From Boswellia sacra (lineage: Eukaryota; Streptophyta; Magnoliopsida; Sapindales; Burseraceae): a DNA stretch of 64,000 bases. Positions 12,205 through 24,900 of the stretch are shown here, piece after piece; within the stretch, counting starts at the first letter, position 1; each line of letters opens with the position of its first letter. The stretch is taken from assembly GCA_013180625.2 (NCBI GenBank), contig SNVD02013850.1:22611-86610 (forward strand), written 5' to 3'. A model generated the notes under the pieces. It made no database searches, was not told the DNA's origin, and worked only from the letters and a program-made list of their open reading frames with translations. The position numbers and the translations under genes were made by a program.

Positions 12205-15200
12205 CTTTCTTCTCCACTTTTTCTCTTCCCTGCTACTTTATTGCAACTAAAAAGATAGAGAGAAAAAGCAGAGTTGGGTTTGGTGAATGATGAAAAGTTT
12301 TGTACGTTTGTTTGCTTCTGCTAACGCTAGAAAAATATTAACATTCAATACTTGAACAAGTTCAAATCTGAGAACCGAGAAGTGCAACAACTGCTGGCGT
12401 TTCAAGAGCGAAATAGTGCGTGTGTTCGTGCGTGCGTGCGTGCGGTGCACTAACGAATCGTGGGCTTGAGACACGGAACACAGCAGAGGAGAGTTGAGTT
12501 GAGTTGAAAGAGTTTTGTTGGTTTCTCCACCGTCCACAGAGTGGGAGAATGGCTGAGCTTAATGGGTTATAACGGATACGAAAAAAGGCTTAAAATGATG
12601 ATCCCGACAGCCATACACTTTCACGGCTGTAAAGAAGATTTTATTTATTTATTTAACATTGGTTCTAGATGGATTTTGAAAACAAATACAAATCCCCTTC
12701 CATTTTTGTGTGTTAGATTGTAACATTCTTACTTCCATCATTCCATGCCAAAATCGTGAGCTGCTTGAAATAAACAGCGAAAAAATGTCTTCACAATCTA
12801 ATAATTCGGAACTTGATACTTTGTTGATAATTAGGCAAATACTGAGCTTTTCAGCCCTTAGATTCAGACCCAAGTCGTTAATTACAGCTCATTCCAAATC
12901 TACAGTTACAGTCACGATTTTGTCAATATAATTAGCTTTCAAAGTTTATGTGACTAGTGCATGCTAAACAAGCTTGTGTTTACAAATACGCATTCCATAC
13001 AAGTCAATTTAATTGTACTTGAGATTGATATATTTTGAGTAATACTATGGCATATATTTACTAATCACATTATGTTATGTTAGTTAATACAAGTCAATTT
13101 ATATAAGAAGTTTATAAGCATAATTATTACTAATACAAATTTTTTTATTTATGGTTATTAATTAATAATAATGGGATGACCGGAAGCAAATTGAAGAGGG
13201 CAGGCAAACGAATTGGTTGTATAAAATCATTGGAATGGGGCCGAAAAGAAATGGGCAATTGCCATATTGGGCGATTGTTACAATGAATAAATGATAAGGG
13301 ATGTGAGTTGACATTGTTTAACTTGTGATAATTGGTGGGTCCAAGTTCAATAATCCTGTAACGCATGCATGAAAACACCTCACCTGTCTTGCTTATATGT
13401 ACTATCTAATCTTTGCGTTTTCTTCAAGCACTGTAATTGTTTGCCTAGAATGATTATGGGATTGATGTCAACAATTCAATGCTGAATGAACTAAATTATA
13501 GGTTCACCTATTAGCTTTTAAACCATCAGATGCATTTATCTTGGATCTCGTGATATTAGCGAATTGAATATTTTAATTTTTTTTTGAAGTTAATGAACGA
13601 TATTTATAAAATAGGGGCGTATATTAAACTTCTAAAAGAAATTACATAACGAAAAATAAATACTGCATGTATTTGATATTTGATTAGTTAATGTTATATA
13701 ATAGTAAATGATATATTAAATGACAGTCCAGATGTTATATTAGTTAATATATTTTATTTATTAATTGTGTGACATTAATTGTAGGAGGAGTTATACAACC
13801 AAACAATTAATTAATTAATTAGAAATTAAGAATCAAATGATGAATAACTTTGTTAATTTAATATTTTACTTTGCATAACTTGTATAAGATATGTTTAAAA
13901 TACTGAAAAAGACTATAATATAGTGCATATATATATAATGTGTGTGTAGTTAATAAAAAATATACTATATCAATCCTCATGAAGTTTAGATTCTATTATG
14001 ATTGCATAGATGTACATACATTAGTTGTATTTTAGATATTTTCTAAAACAATTCATCCCCATTAAAAGAGATATATAATAAGTCGATCAATTATGAATAG
14101 CTTGCAGCATAGGGAAGAAGAAGGCCAGCTAGGCCTCGGAGAGCTAAGAGGGGGCAAGGCGAACTTAAAAAATCTAAATGGAATGAGAGTAGAGAGAGAG
14201 AGGGAGATTGTTATAATTTCTAAACAAAACATAACACATATATATAGTATTTATAGTACATGGATCAAACAAATAGGAAAGCATGCACGTGAAGGAGACG
14301 GTGGTTTAAGTAATAAGAAAAACTGAAATGAATTTCTAGGAGAGATCAAAATAGCACGTGCAATCTGTCTGTCTGGGACACATTACAGAATGTGGCATGG
14401 CAATGGCACGAGCAAGCAAGCAGCGAAGCTACCTAACGTCGCCGGTAAGCCATGCCCGTGTTTATAGTCTTTTTGTTTTGAGATTCTCCAATTTGCTTGC
14501 ATCAAGGAGGGATGCATCTTCTAGACTGAGTTTGATTTTGAGACCTAATATAAGATATTATGAAATAGCTGTACCTTATCCGATTGCTTCTACCTCACTG
14601 TAATGATATCAAAACGTGGAGGCAAGGCAATTTCCAAAATACTCGACATATTTCACTTTGATTTATAGTTTACCTCAATGAAAAGGAAGTGAAAACGAAG
14701 TTAGTTGTTAATAAAAGGGATTTGTTGGAGGTAAGCACAAGATGAGGATGACTTTGGCTTTATTAATCACGAGCACTACTAAGTAGTTAGCTAATAAAGT
14801 TGATCTAAAAGTAGGGTTTTCCATTTCCACCACTGATGCAGTCAATACCAGGAATGGACAATTTGTTGGATAGTTAGGCATTGGCTGTCTTTATAAGCAG
14901 TTACTGAATAATTGAGGCATTAAAGGAGTGGGGTTCCCTGAAAACACCAGATATATATATATATTAATATATAATTAATAATAATTATCTTCGTCTTCAA
15001 GCCAAAGAAGAAAAGTAATATACTTAGCACACACGACACAACCACTATACGTCCTAGCTGTTTTATAGTTTTCTAAACTCTTCAATAATATGGATGAGCA
15101 TCATTGCCACGATTTATCTATGCATAGCATGTCATATAGAATTCGAAGATAAATTGACGTAGTATTAGGTTCAAAAACTCATTCCTCAAAACACAGAAAA

Positions 15201-17523
15201 CCAATTTTGTTCTTTTCTAAATGAAATAGAAAGGAGATTGTACATCAAAAAGCATTATGGTTTAAATTGATGAAAGGACTTAAAAGGGTAAAGCAAGAAA
15301 TAGCTTGAGTTTTGTTCCTGTTTTTCTGGGTTCCAGCCGTCTCCCAGAAAGCCACGATCTCTTCTTGGCTTATCAAGCCCCATTGATATCACTCACTGAC
15401 CTTGGCTATTATTCCATAAGAAAAAAATAATAAGATAAAGACTAATTTTATAGGTGTTGATGTTTTTACTTATTTGATAGATGAAAACTGCCAAAGAAAC
15501 TAAAAGCTAAGAGGGAGGAAGAAAGAAAAAACTTTTTATTATTACATTTTTATTCTTGGCGTGGATCTTTCTAATTAATTTAGTTGGGCTTAAATAACAA
15601 CACTCTCACTCTCAGACAGATTTACATTGCAAAGATACTGAAAAGACTACGTTTGCCAATAAAATGATTTGGTAAGTGGAGCCCGTGGATTTAAAATCCA
15701 AGAACTCAGATTTATGTGACCCATATCACTGCACTGATCCAGATTCCAAATGCTAGGCAAAGTTCATTCTATTAACTTACCAAGGAAAACCCAAACCAGC
15801 TTTCTAGTAGTTAAAGTTTTAACAATTCATTGTTGGTATACATGGCAAGAAACAGAGAAAAAAAAAAAAAATAGAAGGTCAATTTCTCTCCCAGTTCAAT
15901 GCAAGACAAAACTAAACTTTTTTGTCTCTTCAGTCACACTAAAGAGCTAAGAAGAGGAGAAACTAGCAATGATTGTTTTACCAATACCCTTTCACTGTGA
16001 AGTAAGAAAGCACCAACTTTGTAATTCCATATTTCCCTGGAAAATCAAGTGTAAATCAGTACATGATCTTAGGGGTAATTCCTTCATAATCAAACTAACA
16101 TGCCATGTCAAATGCTGAAAGAATGCAACTCCTATAAAGTGAGTTCTAAGACAAATGACCATAGACAATAATGATGCAAGAAATAAGAGCATCATCTAGA
16201 AAGAAATAATCATAATCAAATGTAAATTTAAATATCATAAAGCATAGCACCATAGCTTCACACCTAAAAAGATGGAATCTAAAAGAGACCAGCATTTTTC
16301 ACAATACAAACTCAACAAGAGTATTGAGGACCAAACATCATCTACATTGGGAAATCCTTACACTCCTCAATGGGTAGCTAAATAATGCTCTCACCCTTGC
16401 AGCACCCTTGTAGCATAAGTGCTTTTCAACTCCTACGTGACGCGGCAAAAACTTCTTCCTCTTCGTAAAAATGTGTTTGAGCTCTCAGAAATGACATTTC
16501 TCTCCCTAATTGCCTCTGCATCATTATTAATTGATTCCTTTAATCTTCTCAACTCTCTTTCACATGCACAAGCCTTTGGTTTTTGGCCTCCTGCAATTGT
16601 AGAACAATAATAATCTTGTCTTTGCTGAGACACATTGCACAAGTAGATGGCATATTCCACATAACAAAGAACTTCAATCCCAGCCATTTGTCTCTTTCGA
16701 TCCCAATTTTTCATCCAATCATTTTCACCATCACCCTCCCATGTTTCTAACCAATCCATCTCCTTTGAATTTATTCTCTCACTAAAACTTAATAAAATAT
16801 AATACTGCACAAAGCCTTTATCTAGATAGCACTAATAGATCCACAAAGCACCTAGTTGAGGATCCATACAATGCCCCATGACAAACATAGATCAATATCT
16901 AAGAAAAACAGTGTAAACTAATAAAGTCTCAAGCCAACTTAAGCAAAGTTCAAACTTCATCATGATTTTACTAGTGTTAATTATCAAATGTATCGTATAG
17001 CTAAAAAACTGGTTCAATTGTACTCGAAAGGGACTATTTCTAAAAGTGGAAGAAAACATAGATGATCACACTTTTTAAAAAAAAAAAAAAAAAAAATTTA
17101 GGAACTACATTTTTAAATATATTACAGGCAGATGATCAAATATAGCATTCTCACAAAAGCAAAATCAAATCCATTTCGGTACAGCTAGAAGTTACCAATT
17201 CTAAAGAAATTAATAAACCAAGCAATATCATCATTACAATGCAAGAGAGATTAAAACATCAACACAAAAACAATAATTAGTTTTTACTTTTGTCTTCATA
17301 AGAAATTGAAGTGCCACACAAACACTACATCATAACAAAAAACTGCATATTTTCACACTCACATCCAGAGATTTAGCTCGAGTAAGAACGAATCTTGAAT
17401 TGCAATTGACCTACATAAACAACAAGCGAAAAGTTCATTAAACCCAAAAAAAAAAAAAAAAAAAGAGGAAACAAGAAATTAGAAAAAGATAATACCTTAT
17501 TCGCAGTACGACATAACCAAGAT
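12205..17523. other. 5.3-kb spacer between TBL11-type and OEP7-like genes
   Basis: No recognisable gene. It has long AT-rich tracts (13.4-14.1 kb), a few short open frames and A runs. One longer minus-strand frame (16433-16810, 125 codons) matches nothing I know. The part from about 17,400 to 17,520 probably belongs to the 3' UTR of the OEP7-like gene. Confidence 0.4.
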
Positions 17524-17709
17524 TTATGAAGGGTGGTGAGCTGAGGAGGAGGCTGAGGTATTTTGTGGCTGAGATTCTTGTTCTTGGAGTTGCTGAGCTT
17601 TTAGAAGAAAAGGCTTGAAACCAAGCTCTAAGCTTACATACCCAAAAGCCAAGAATCCCACCACTACTATCCCTGATCTTATCGCGTTCAGTTTCTCCCT
17701 TTCTCTCAT
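17524..17709 (-). CDS. OEP7-like chloroplast outer-envelope membrane protein, 61 residues
   Basis: Small single-exon protein with one membrane span. After a charged start (MREREK) come the hydrophobic segment SGIVVVGFLAFGYVSLELGF and the motif FKPFLLKAQQ. A polar Ser/Gln-rich tail ends at residue 61. The pattern of a Gly-rich span with LAFG, then EL.FKPFL.KA, is that of OEP7/OEP14 signal-anchored proteins. These insert in the plastid outer envelope without a cleaved transit peptide. The start at 17709 is chosen because it places the span at the N-terminus as in OEP7. The same frame is open upstream to 17829, but that part is poorly protein-like and probably 5' UTR. Function of the family is structural or unknown. 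Confidence 0.65.
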   Translation of the reverse strand: MREREKLNAIRSGIVVVGFLAFGYVSLELGFKPFLLKAQQLQEQESQPQNTSASSSAHHPS

Positions 17710-17829
17710 TTTCTCTCTTTTCTCCTTCGTATCGTTCCAGCATTCAATGATTAAATTTAAGACAGCTGACAGTCTCGTTTTAAGATGCGGGAAAATTTTT
17801 TGGGGTACCGTAATTTTAGAATAAATCAT

Positions 17830-18682
17830 TTACCCTTACTTTTTTATGTTTGATTGTTTTTTTGTGTATTTTAAATTTTTTATTTTAAGTTTTACATAAA
17901 AAAAAGTGATTAATTTTAATTTTTAAATTTAAAAAATAATATATAATTGATATTAATTTAAATATATTGATAAGTATCCTATTTTAAAAAATTGTATTTA
18001 CAAAAATAGAGACAAACAAACTCTTTCATATATTTGTTTTAAGTTTAAAGGATTGTATAATTAAAATTTATTTTGATATTATATTTAATTATCTTTAGTC
18101 ATTAACATAGTTCTTAATTTTTAAGAGCTACTACACCCCTATTATTTATTACAGTAGCAATAATAAGTAGCAATAATAACTAAAGTAATATTTTACTTAT
18201 AATTTATCTATAATTAATTGTTCTTACAAATTAAGTTGAGAAAATATACAGAATGAGTAAAAAAGTGAAAATAAATAAAAAAAAGATTATAAATTATTAA
18301 ATTAATAATTATCTATTTATTAATTTAGATTATAAAAAAAGTAAACGGTAAATAAGTTAGAGATGTAATATTTGTTTTGATAACTAATAAGAAATATTAG
18401 TGAAATTTAAAAAACATAGGGCGTTAAATGGTTTTTACAAAAACCTTAGGGGAGACAAAAAACTCATCTATTTTCTTACTAAAGGCGCTGTTCAATTTTT
18501 ATTTTATTTTATTTTATTTTTGTACTGACTGATGATCAAACGGTGGATTCCTAGAGATGACTTACTCCTCAATAGCAACCCATTGCTTCCCGAAACCATC
18601 AAACTTAAACTGATTCGGTGAGTTCGGTGAGTTAAAAGTAGACAACTCCAAAGAAACAAGTGAAAAAGCTCTGGGATTGCAG
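17830..18682. other. Divergent intergenic region (OEP7-like / NAXD)
   Basis: The OEP7-like gene reads left and NAXD reads right, so this span should hold both promoters. It is extremely AT-rich from 17,830 to 18,420. The NAXD side ends in a probable non-coding first exon with a donor after 18682 (AG then GTAACC) and an acceptor at 18992-18993. Confidence 0.45.
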
Positions 18683-19022
18683 GTAACCTTTGCTTTGTTG
18701 TTTCGATTACGTTCCAGAAGCATATTTATTGCTTTCAATTCTGTTCATCGAAAGGAGAAAAAAAAAAGAACTATCGAAATGCTATTAATTTCAGATACCC
18801 TGTAAATTACAATTACCTTCTGGACGACAAACATTCCAAAACTGATTCTTGGAATGTCGTTTTATTAATTTAATACCAAACAAAATTCGGAACCGAAATG
18901 AATAGATAAGGAAAGCAGCGTTTTGTTTGTTCAGTATTGGATAATTCCTGGATGAAGATGAAGACTTATGCAATATCTGATAATGCTTTTCAGGTTATTT
19001 GGACAAAGCTTGGTGCTTGCCC

Positions 19023-22000
19023 ATGTTAATAAAATATGGCGTGAATTCTGGGTTCACATCACTGAGTAGTGCAAAAGATTGTATGCGGGCTTCCCCATCG
19101 GTCTTGAGAAGACAGCACTTCTTGTTGAGATCTCTTGGAGGTTATAGTCATCACACCAATACCAATCATAAAAGAATGCAAGCAATAAAATCTATGAGTG
19201 GGACTGCATTGGAGGCTGAGGCTAACAACATTTTGAGAGCAATCACTCCAACCCTTGACCCTACTAGACACAAGGGCCAGGCAGGTGAGCTCAAACCACT
19301 CTGCTTTTGTTGGATTATTTTTCAGGTTGGTTGCTTTTTACACCTGTTTCTTGATGCTGATGACTCTGCTCTTTTTTTTTTTTTTTTTGTGTTTATCAGG
19401 GAAGATAGCTGTTATTGGTGGCTGTCGTGAGTACACTGGTGCTCCATATTTTGCTGCTATTTCTGCTTTAAAAATTGTTAGTACTCTAATCCGCCATTTT
19501 GTTTATTTTGTGCTTTTTCTTTGACAACCAAAAAAGCTGGTTTCATTCTAGGATTGTACGATGAAATTGCTCTGTTGATTTTGTCTATTTATGGCGGGCT
19601 AGTTCATGCAATTAATTTGTTTTCTTATCTTTCCAGGGCGCAGACTTGTCTCATGTGTTCTGTACGAAAGATGCTGCTCCAGTTATAAAAAGTTACAGTC
19701 CTGAATTGATAGTACATCCAATTTTGGAAGAATCTTATAGTATTAGGTGAATTTTCATAGTGAATAAAGTATTCTAGTTGTATTCCTTTGAATGTGTGTA
19801 ACACTGAGCAGGGTATTATTTTTGTGATGAAGTGGTTTGGGAGATGAAGAAAAAAGATGCATCTCAAGCAAGATTCTCACTGAGGTTGATAAGTGGATGG
19901 AAAGATTTGATTGTCTTGTCGTTGGTCCAGGCCTTGGAAGGGATCCATATCTTCTGGTTTGCTTTTTTGATCTATCTTATCAAATTTCAATTGAATATGG
20001 ATATCAGACTTAAGACATGTAGTTTATCGTGTCAGCTTATAAATTGCAGGTTATTTTTTAATTGCTATTTGATTCATAATGACTTATATCTCAGACCGCT
20101 GTCCTATTGAATTTAACATCTTTTGGTTATGATTGCTTAGATTTTTATCTTCGTTTTCATCTTATGATTCTGTCACATCTATACACTTTGCACTTGAGGA
20201 CAAAGTGATAGTTGAAATAATATTCAAGATAATACACGGGGTCATATGTATCTCTGTGTTTATGTTTCTCACTTTCCCTTGCTAATCCAAACTCCATCAC
20301 TAGTATATTCTTAGTACTCATTTGTGCAAAAGTTTCTAGCACTTCGTGGAAGGTAATTTCTGAATAAAACCGATTGCAGGCATTAATTAATTGTTTGTGG
20401 CCAACATCCAAGAAGCATGATCTATAGTAGGAAACATTAGAATGCATGATGTATGCATCTTACTGGTATATGTGGTCTTCTATTGTCGTCCACTGAATGT
20501 CATTTTGCAAAGCTTTAGCTTGACAATATCTCGTCTTCTTGAGTCCTAAAATGGTAGAAAAACTCAGTTCTTTCCCCTAATAACAAGTCTTTTCAAATGT
20601 TCCTGCAGCATTCACTACAACAAATTTTCAAATCATTTTTTCTTCAATGTTTTATTATTATTTTTAGTCATAAGCCAAATAATCCTTCTTACCATTCTAC
20701 TGCTTACTTTTCATAGTCATCTACAACGATTCTAAGAGTTGCATATTCTATGTTCAGGAATGTGTTAGTGAAATCATAAAGCATGCAAGACAGTCGAATG
20801 TTCCGATTGTCATAGATGGGGTAAGTAATTAGTAATCATGGGTATGGCTTTGGTCTGGTTAAGAAATGCAATTGATGATTTCATATTTCCTCTATGGATT
20901 TAATTTTTCAAAATTAACTTCGAATTCACTACTGAACTTATTGTTATTTGCCAGGATGGACTCTTTCTTGTGACAAACAGTCTTCATCTTGTTAGTGGTT
21001 ATCCGTTAGCTGTTTTAACTCCAAATGTAAATGAATACAAGCGTCTGGTTCAGAAAATACTAAGTTGTGAAGTAAGTGATCATAATGGTCCCGAGCAGTT
21101 ACAATCTCTTGCCAAGCAGTAAATCTCTCTCCCAAGTTTTATGTGAATTGTGCATGATTAAATGATCTATTTGAATTTTCTCTCTCTTCTAAAGTGATGG
21201 AATGGGTTTATGATGCTGTAAACTTGTCTAATGCAATATACCTTATTATTGTTCAGGATTGGCGGTGTAACTATCTTGCAGAAAGGAAAGTCTGACTTCA
21301 TTAGTGATGGTGCATTGGGTATGGGATTAGATGATTACTTGACTAGATATTTTTGTGCTACAATATTTGTCTTAGTCCCATGCAAAGTTATATGCTCTAA
21401 CGGTTTAAGGTCTGTCTTAAACATTTTGGCTGAGAGGTAATCAATTACAACATTAGGGATCTCACAATGATATAATACCATGTTTCTTTCATTTGAGTTG
21501 GTCTATCTGGGTTCCAGCATCTCAGGCTGTTCTGATCTTATTCCAGCAGTATATATTTGAAAGCTTAGAAGAGTCAAGATGCCATCATCAAAGTTATGAT
21601 TAATGTACCCAAGGCTCTTTTGATAAAGTTGTATTCTTGCTCAACTAAATAACCAATGCTTATTGTTTATACAAGTTTGTTGATTTTGAATAGATTTTAT
21701 TTATCTTCGAATATAAAATAAAATATCTAACTCCTTGCCATGCATATATTACATTTTTCTTTATTTTAAAATCTTTTGATTTTTGATGTTTAGCTACTTC
21801 TGTCTAGGCATTCAGAATTTGATATTATTAAGTGATGCTTTATGCAGTCAAATCAGTGAGCATCTATGGTTCCCCAAGGCGCTGTGGTGGCCAAGGTGAT
21901 ATACTATCTGGAAGGTAATTGATTTTTTTTTTTAAGCTTCATTTATTGTTTACTAAAAAAGTCATGATGACGATTATTACAGTGTTCCTAGATGTAGTGC

Positions 22001-22881
22001 ATATATTCATATTTAAACTAAACTTCTACCCCACTCTGTCTTTATATGACTTGATAGAGTTGTTCTCTGAGTTATACTCTTTTCTTTGTTCATCTGGATC
22101 ATATAGCCTTATCATATTGAAAGAATTCATTTCAGCTTTCTCTTCTTCAGTTCTTATACCTCTATCAATGCTGAAACGGTATCATATTCTTTAAAAACGT
22201 CGATGCAGATATTCTTGCAACTTAAATGACCAAACAAAGAAACATTTAGTATTCATTAACATTTATGTGAAAGGTTTAGATGTTTCCTAAGATGGAGCAC
22301 TTGCTTCCAATAAATGAGTGAGTAGATGTCTAAGAACTTAATTTGAAGTTGATAAAATAAGTCAACAAGGCAACCTGATATGCCTATATAAAAATCAGCT
22401 TTTGAGAGCATAATTGCTTTTGCTCTGGTGGACTGATGTGTTCTTTTTCTTTCTCATCTCTTTGCCAGTGTTGCTGTGTTTTTATCTTGGGCCCGAGCCA
22501 AAGAAAAATCCAATATCAGGTTGTGTAGCGTTGTCTTTTTAAAGTTTGCTGTTGCTTGCAGTTCTATATCTTTGGTTACATTATATTGTCTTATGTTTGA
22601 TAATTTATTGTTTCCTTAAATGAGATTGTTGCAGTCCGGTGAATCCAACTGTGTTGGGTTGCATTGCTGGGTCTGCTTTAGTGAGGAAGGCAGCATCGCT
22701 TGCTTTTGAAAACAAGAAGAGATCAACTCTCACCACTGATATCATTGAGTGCTTAGGGAGAAGGTAAAGTCTCTATAATCCTATGTTAAGAAGGATTTCT
22801 CAAAGGGGAAAAGATGGTTTCATTCTAAGTTTTGACTTTTCAACTTATTGCAGTTTGGAGGATATATGTCCAGCCTGTTGA
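19023..22881 (+). CDS. NAXD: ATP-dependent (S)-NAD(P)H-hydrate dehydratase (NAXD)
   Basis: Repairs hydrated NADH and NADPH (NADHX/NADPHX) back to the normal cofactor using ATP, in partnership with the epimerase NAXE. Eleven exons: 19023-19284, 19400-19476, 19637-19746, 19833-19956, 20758-20820, 20955-21118, 21257-21318, 21848-21914, 22469-22519, 22635-22763, 22854-22881. They total 1,137 nt and give 378 residues, frame kept at every GT..AG junction. YjeF C-terminal ribokinase-like fold: VVGPGLGRD at 179-187, NVNEYKR at 236-242, and the GGQGD anion hole with catalytic Asp305. It ends DICPAC. The first 60-70 residues are Ser/Arg-rich and look like an organelle presequence. A second in-frame ATG at 19083 could give a shorter product, fitting the known multiple targeting of this enzyme. 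Confidence 0.94.
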
Positions 22882-24082
22882 TTTTCAGAGAAATTGTTCC
22901 CCTGCAGACTAGAACCCCTGTTTTCCAATGTGCAAATCTTAAGTATTAATAATCGTGATGTATCTTTGCAGTTTTGATGAATGCCTAATATGAAATACAA
23001 AATGTTCATGTACAAAGTAGAGCATAAATAAATATTTATTTTCTTGAAGGAAAGAGTTCTCCCACTTTGATCTACAGAGTAAAATAAAAGATAAGAATCC
23101 ATGGATTGAAATTTTAAAATAAATAAATGTCATATTCATCTTTCATTGTCAACTAACCCATTTGAATTTATCAGCTTCTTATGCCCTCGATAGAGCCAAA
23201 TCCGAATCTTAACATATCATGTATCTCAAACAAAGAAAATAATACACTACGCTCTCTTTTACCCCCTAAAAAAGTTGTCGAAAGCTTTTTACCTTCAAGA
23301 AAACATTTTTTTCTTCCTATTCCAACAAAACAAAATAGAAATTAAGACGTTTCCTGACCAAGTCGAAATTAGTCCAAATAAAGCGTGTTCACATCGTTTT
23401 AGCAATTCAATCTCTGTTTTAAACGGGTTTGGATTGTGAACGGAACGCACTTATTGGTTAAAATTTTTTGTAGCGGCAGAGCAGTCTATGAATTTGTCAA
23501 AGATAATATTTTTCGTACGAGTTTTTTATATATAAATTAATTATGTTAGTTGATGTGATGTGATCTATTATTGTTTGAAAAGTACATATTAAAAATCGAT
23601 GGGATTAATTTAAGTTTAATGATATAATAATTATACAATGATATTTCTAAGTGTAAAAGTAGTCATTTTTCAGAGACTTAGCAGATGATAGAAATCAGAA
23701 AGTGATTTAAATAATCACTACAAGTAGATGAAATTTCTTATTCTCAACAAATAAATTAAAAAACACAAAGAGCAGCAATGAGTACAAACCTCAAACGAAG
23801 TTTTTATTGAGCTACAAACCATAGCTGTACAATAGATATGAAGAAGATAGAACAAAGCTTTGATACAAAAGCAAGTATCTAGGAGTAGGGCTACCCATTA
23901 AAGAGGAGAGTAGGGCTACCCATTAAAGAGGTTGAGCTACTTCTCACAAAATATACTTTTTTCATTTGTTCGTTCTGCTACACTCATTGGCTATTCACAT
24001 GGACCCTCAGCCTATGCCTTGCTGCATCCACAACCACTCGCTTCCCTTTGATTTAACTGTTCCAAGAACTAAAAGTGATCTT
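22882..24082. other. Convergent 3' region of NAXD and AILP1
   Basis: Both flanking genes end into this 1.2-kb span, which should contain their 3' UTRs. It includes a 22-bp unit (AGTAGGGCTACCCATTAAAG plus AG) repeated directly at 23884-23905 and 23909-23930. No gene seen. Confidence 0.5.
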
Positions 24083-24865
24083 CTACTCTGTGGCTGCAAC
24101 AACTGTTGGCCCTTCCACCTGAAATTTCACCCCACAATATTGACAAATCAGTTTCAGTTGAGTTGGATCAAGCATACTATGAGTCTCAACTCAGCTTCAT
24201 TCTTTAGAGCTGGTCGAAAATCGAAACCGACAATTGATGGTGGCCAAATGCATAACATAAATAAAGAGAACAGTACTGCCTACACACAAATTATAAATTT
24301 ATTACTTCTTGTCATTTACTCTTTTACATCATTAAAATTTGGACAGAATTTTTTTCATGACTAGATGCCTTTCAACTAGTTATCCCAACAAGTTGCTCTA
24401 CACTATCATCGCCAAAACAATTCATACCATAAAAACATTAATTTCTAAATAATTCTGTAGTTACTCCGAAAGATGGAAACGATTCAGATTTGAATGTTAC
24501 CTTAAATTTTGCACCCCAGATCTCTTCTTCCTCGGCAGGTACTGCAGTGATCTTATTCTTCGGATTCTCATAGCTTCTCAGTTCTCCAACAGCTGTGGAG
24601 AAGAAACAGCCTGCAAAATCAAAATGGAATCACATCAATAAAGGACGTAGCAGTAAGGCCACCAAGTGGATTCTATAATTATTATCATGTTGATGTTGTC
24701 ATTGTTAATTTCAATAAACTAAAGCACAATTGTCCCACGATCAATGGTCTCAAAATAGTTTAAAAAGAGAAATGAAAATAACCTTGCACTTTACGTTTGC
24801 TTTGGTTTATTTAATAAAAGTTGCGAGCAATCTATGGTTGTTGAAATAGTGAACCAATTTTTATT

Positions 24866-24900
<35 letters not shown>

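Noticed and set aside
14093..14603. Possible small gene or miRNA precursor in a slightly less AT-rich patch
   Set aside because: No known miRNA seed with a complementary arm and no recognisable protein pattern.
17438..17743. Overlapping frame beginning MLERYEGEK as a separate gene
   Set aside because: Shadow of the OEP7-like gene in another frame; its end runs into a poly-Phe stretch from an A/T tract.
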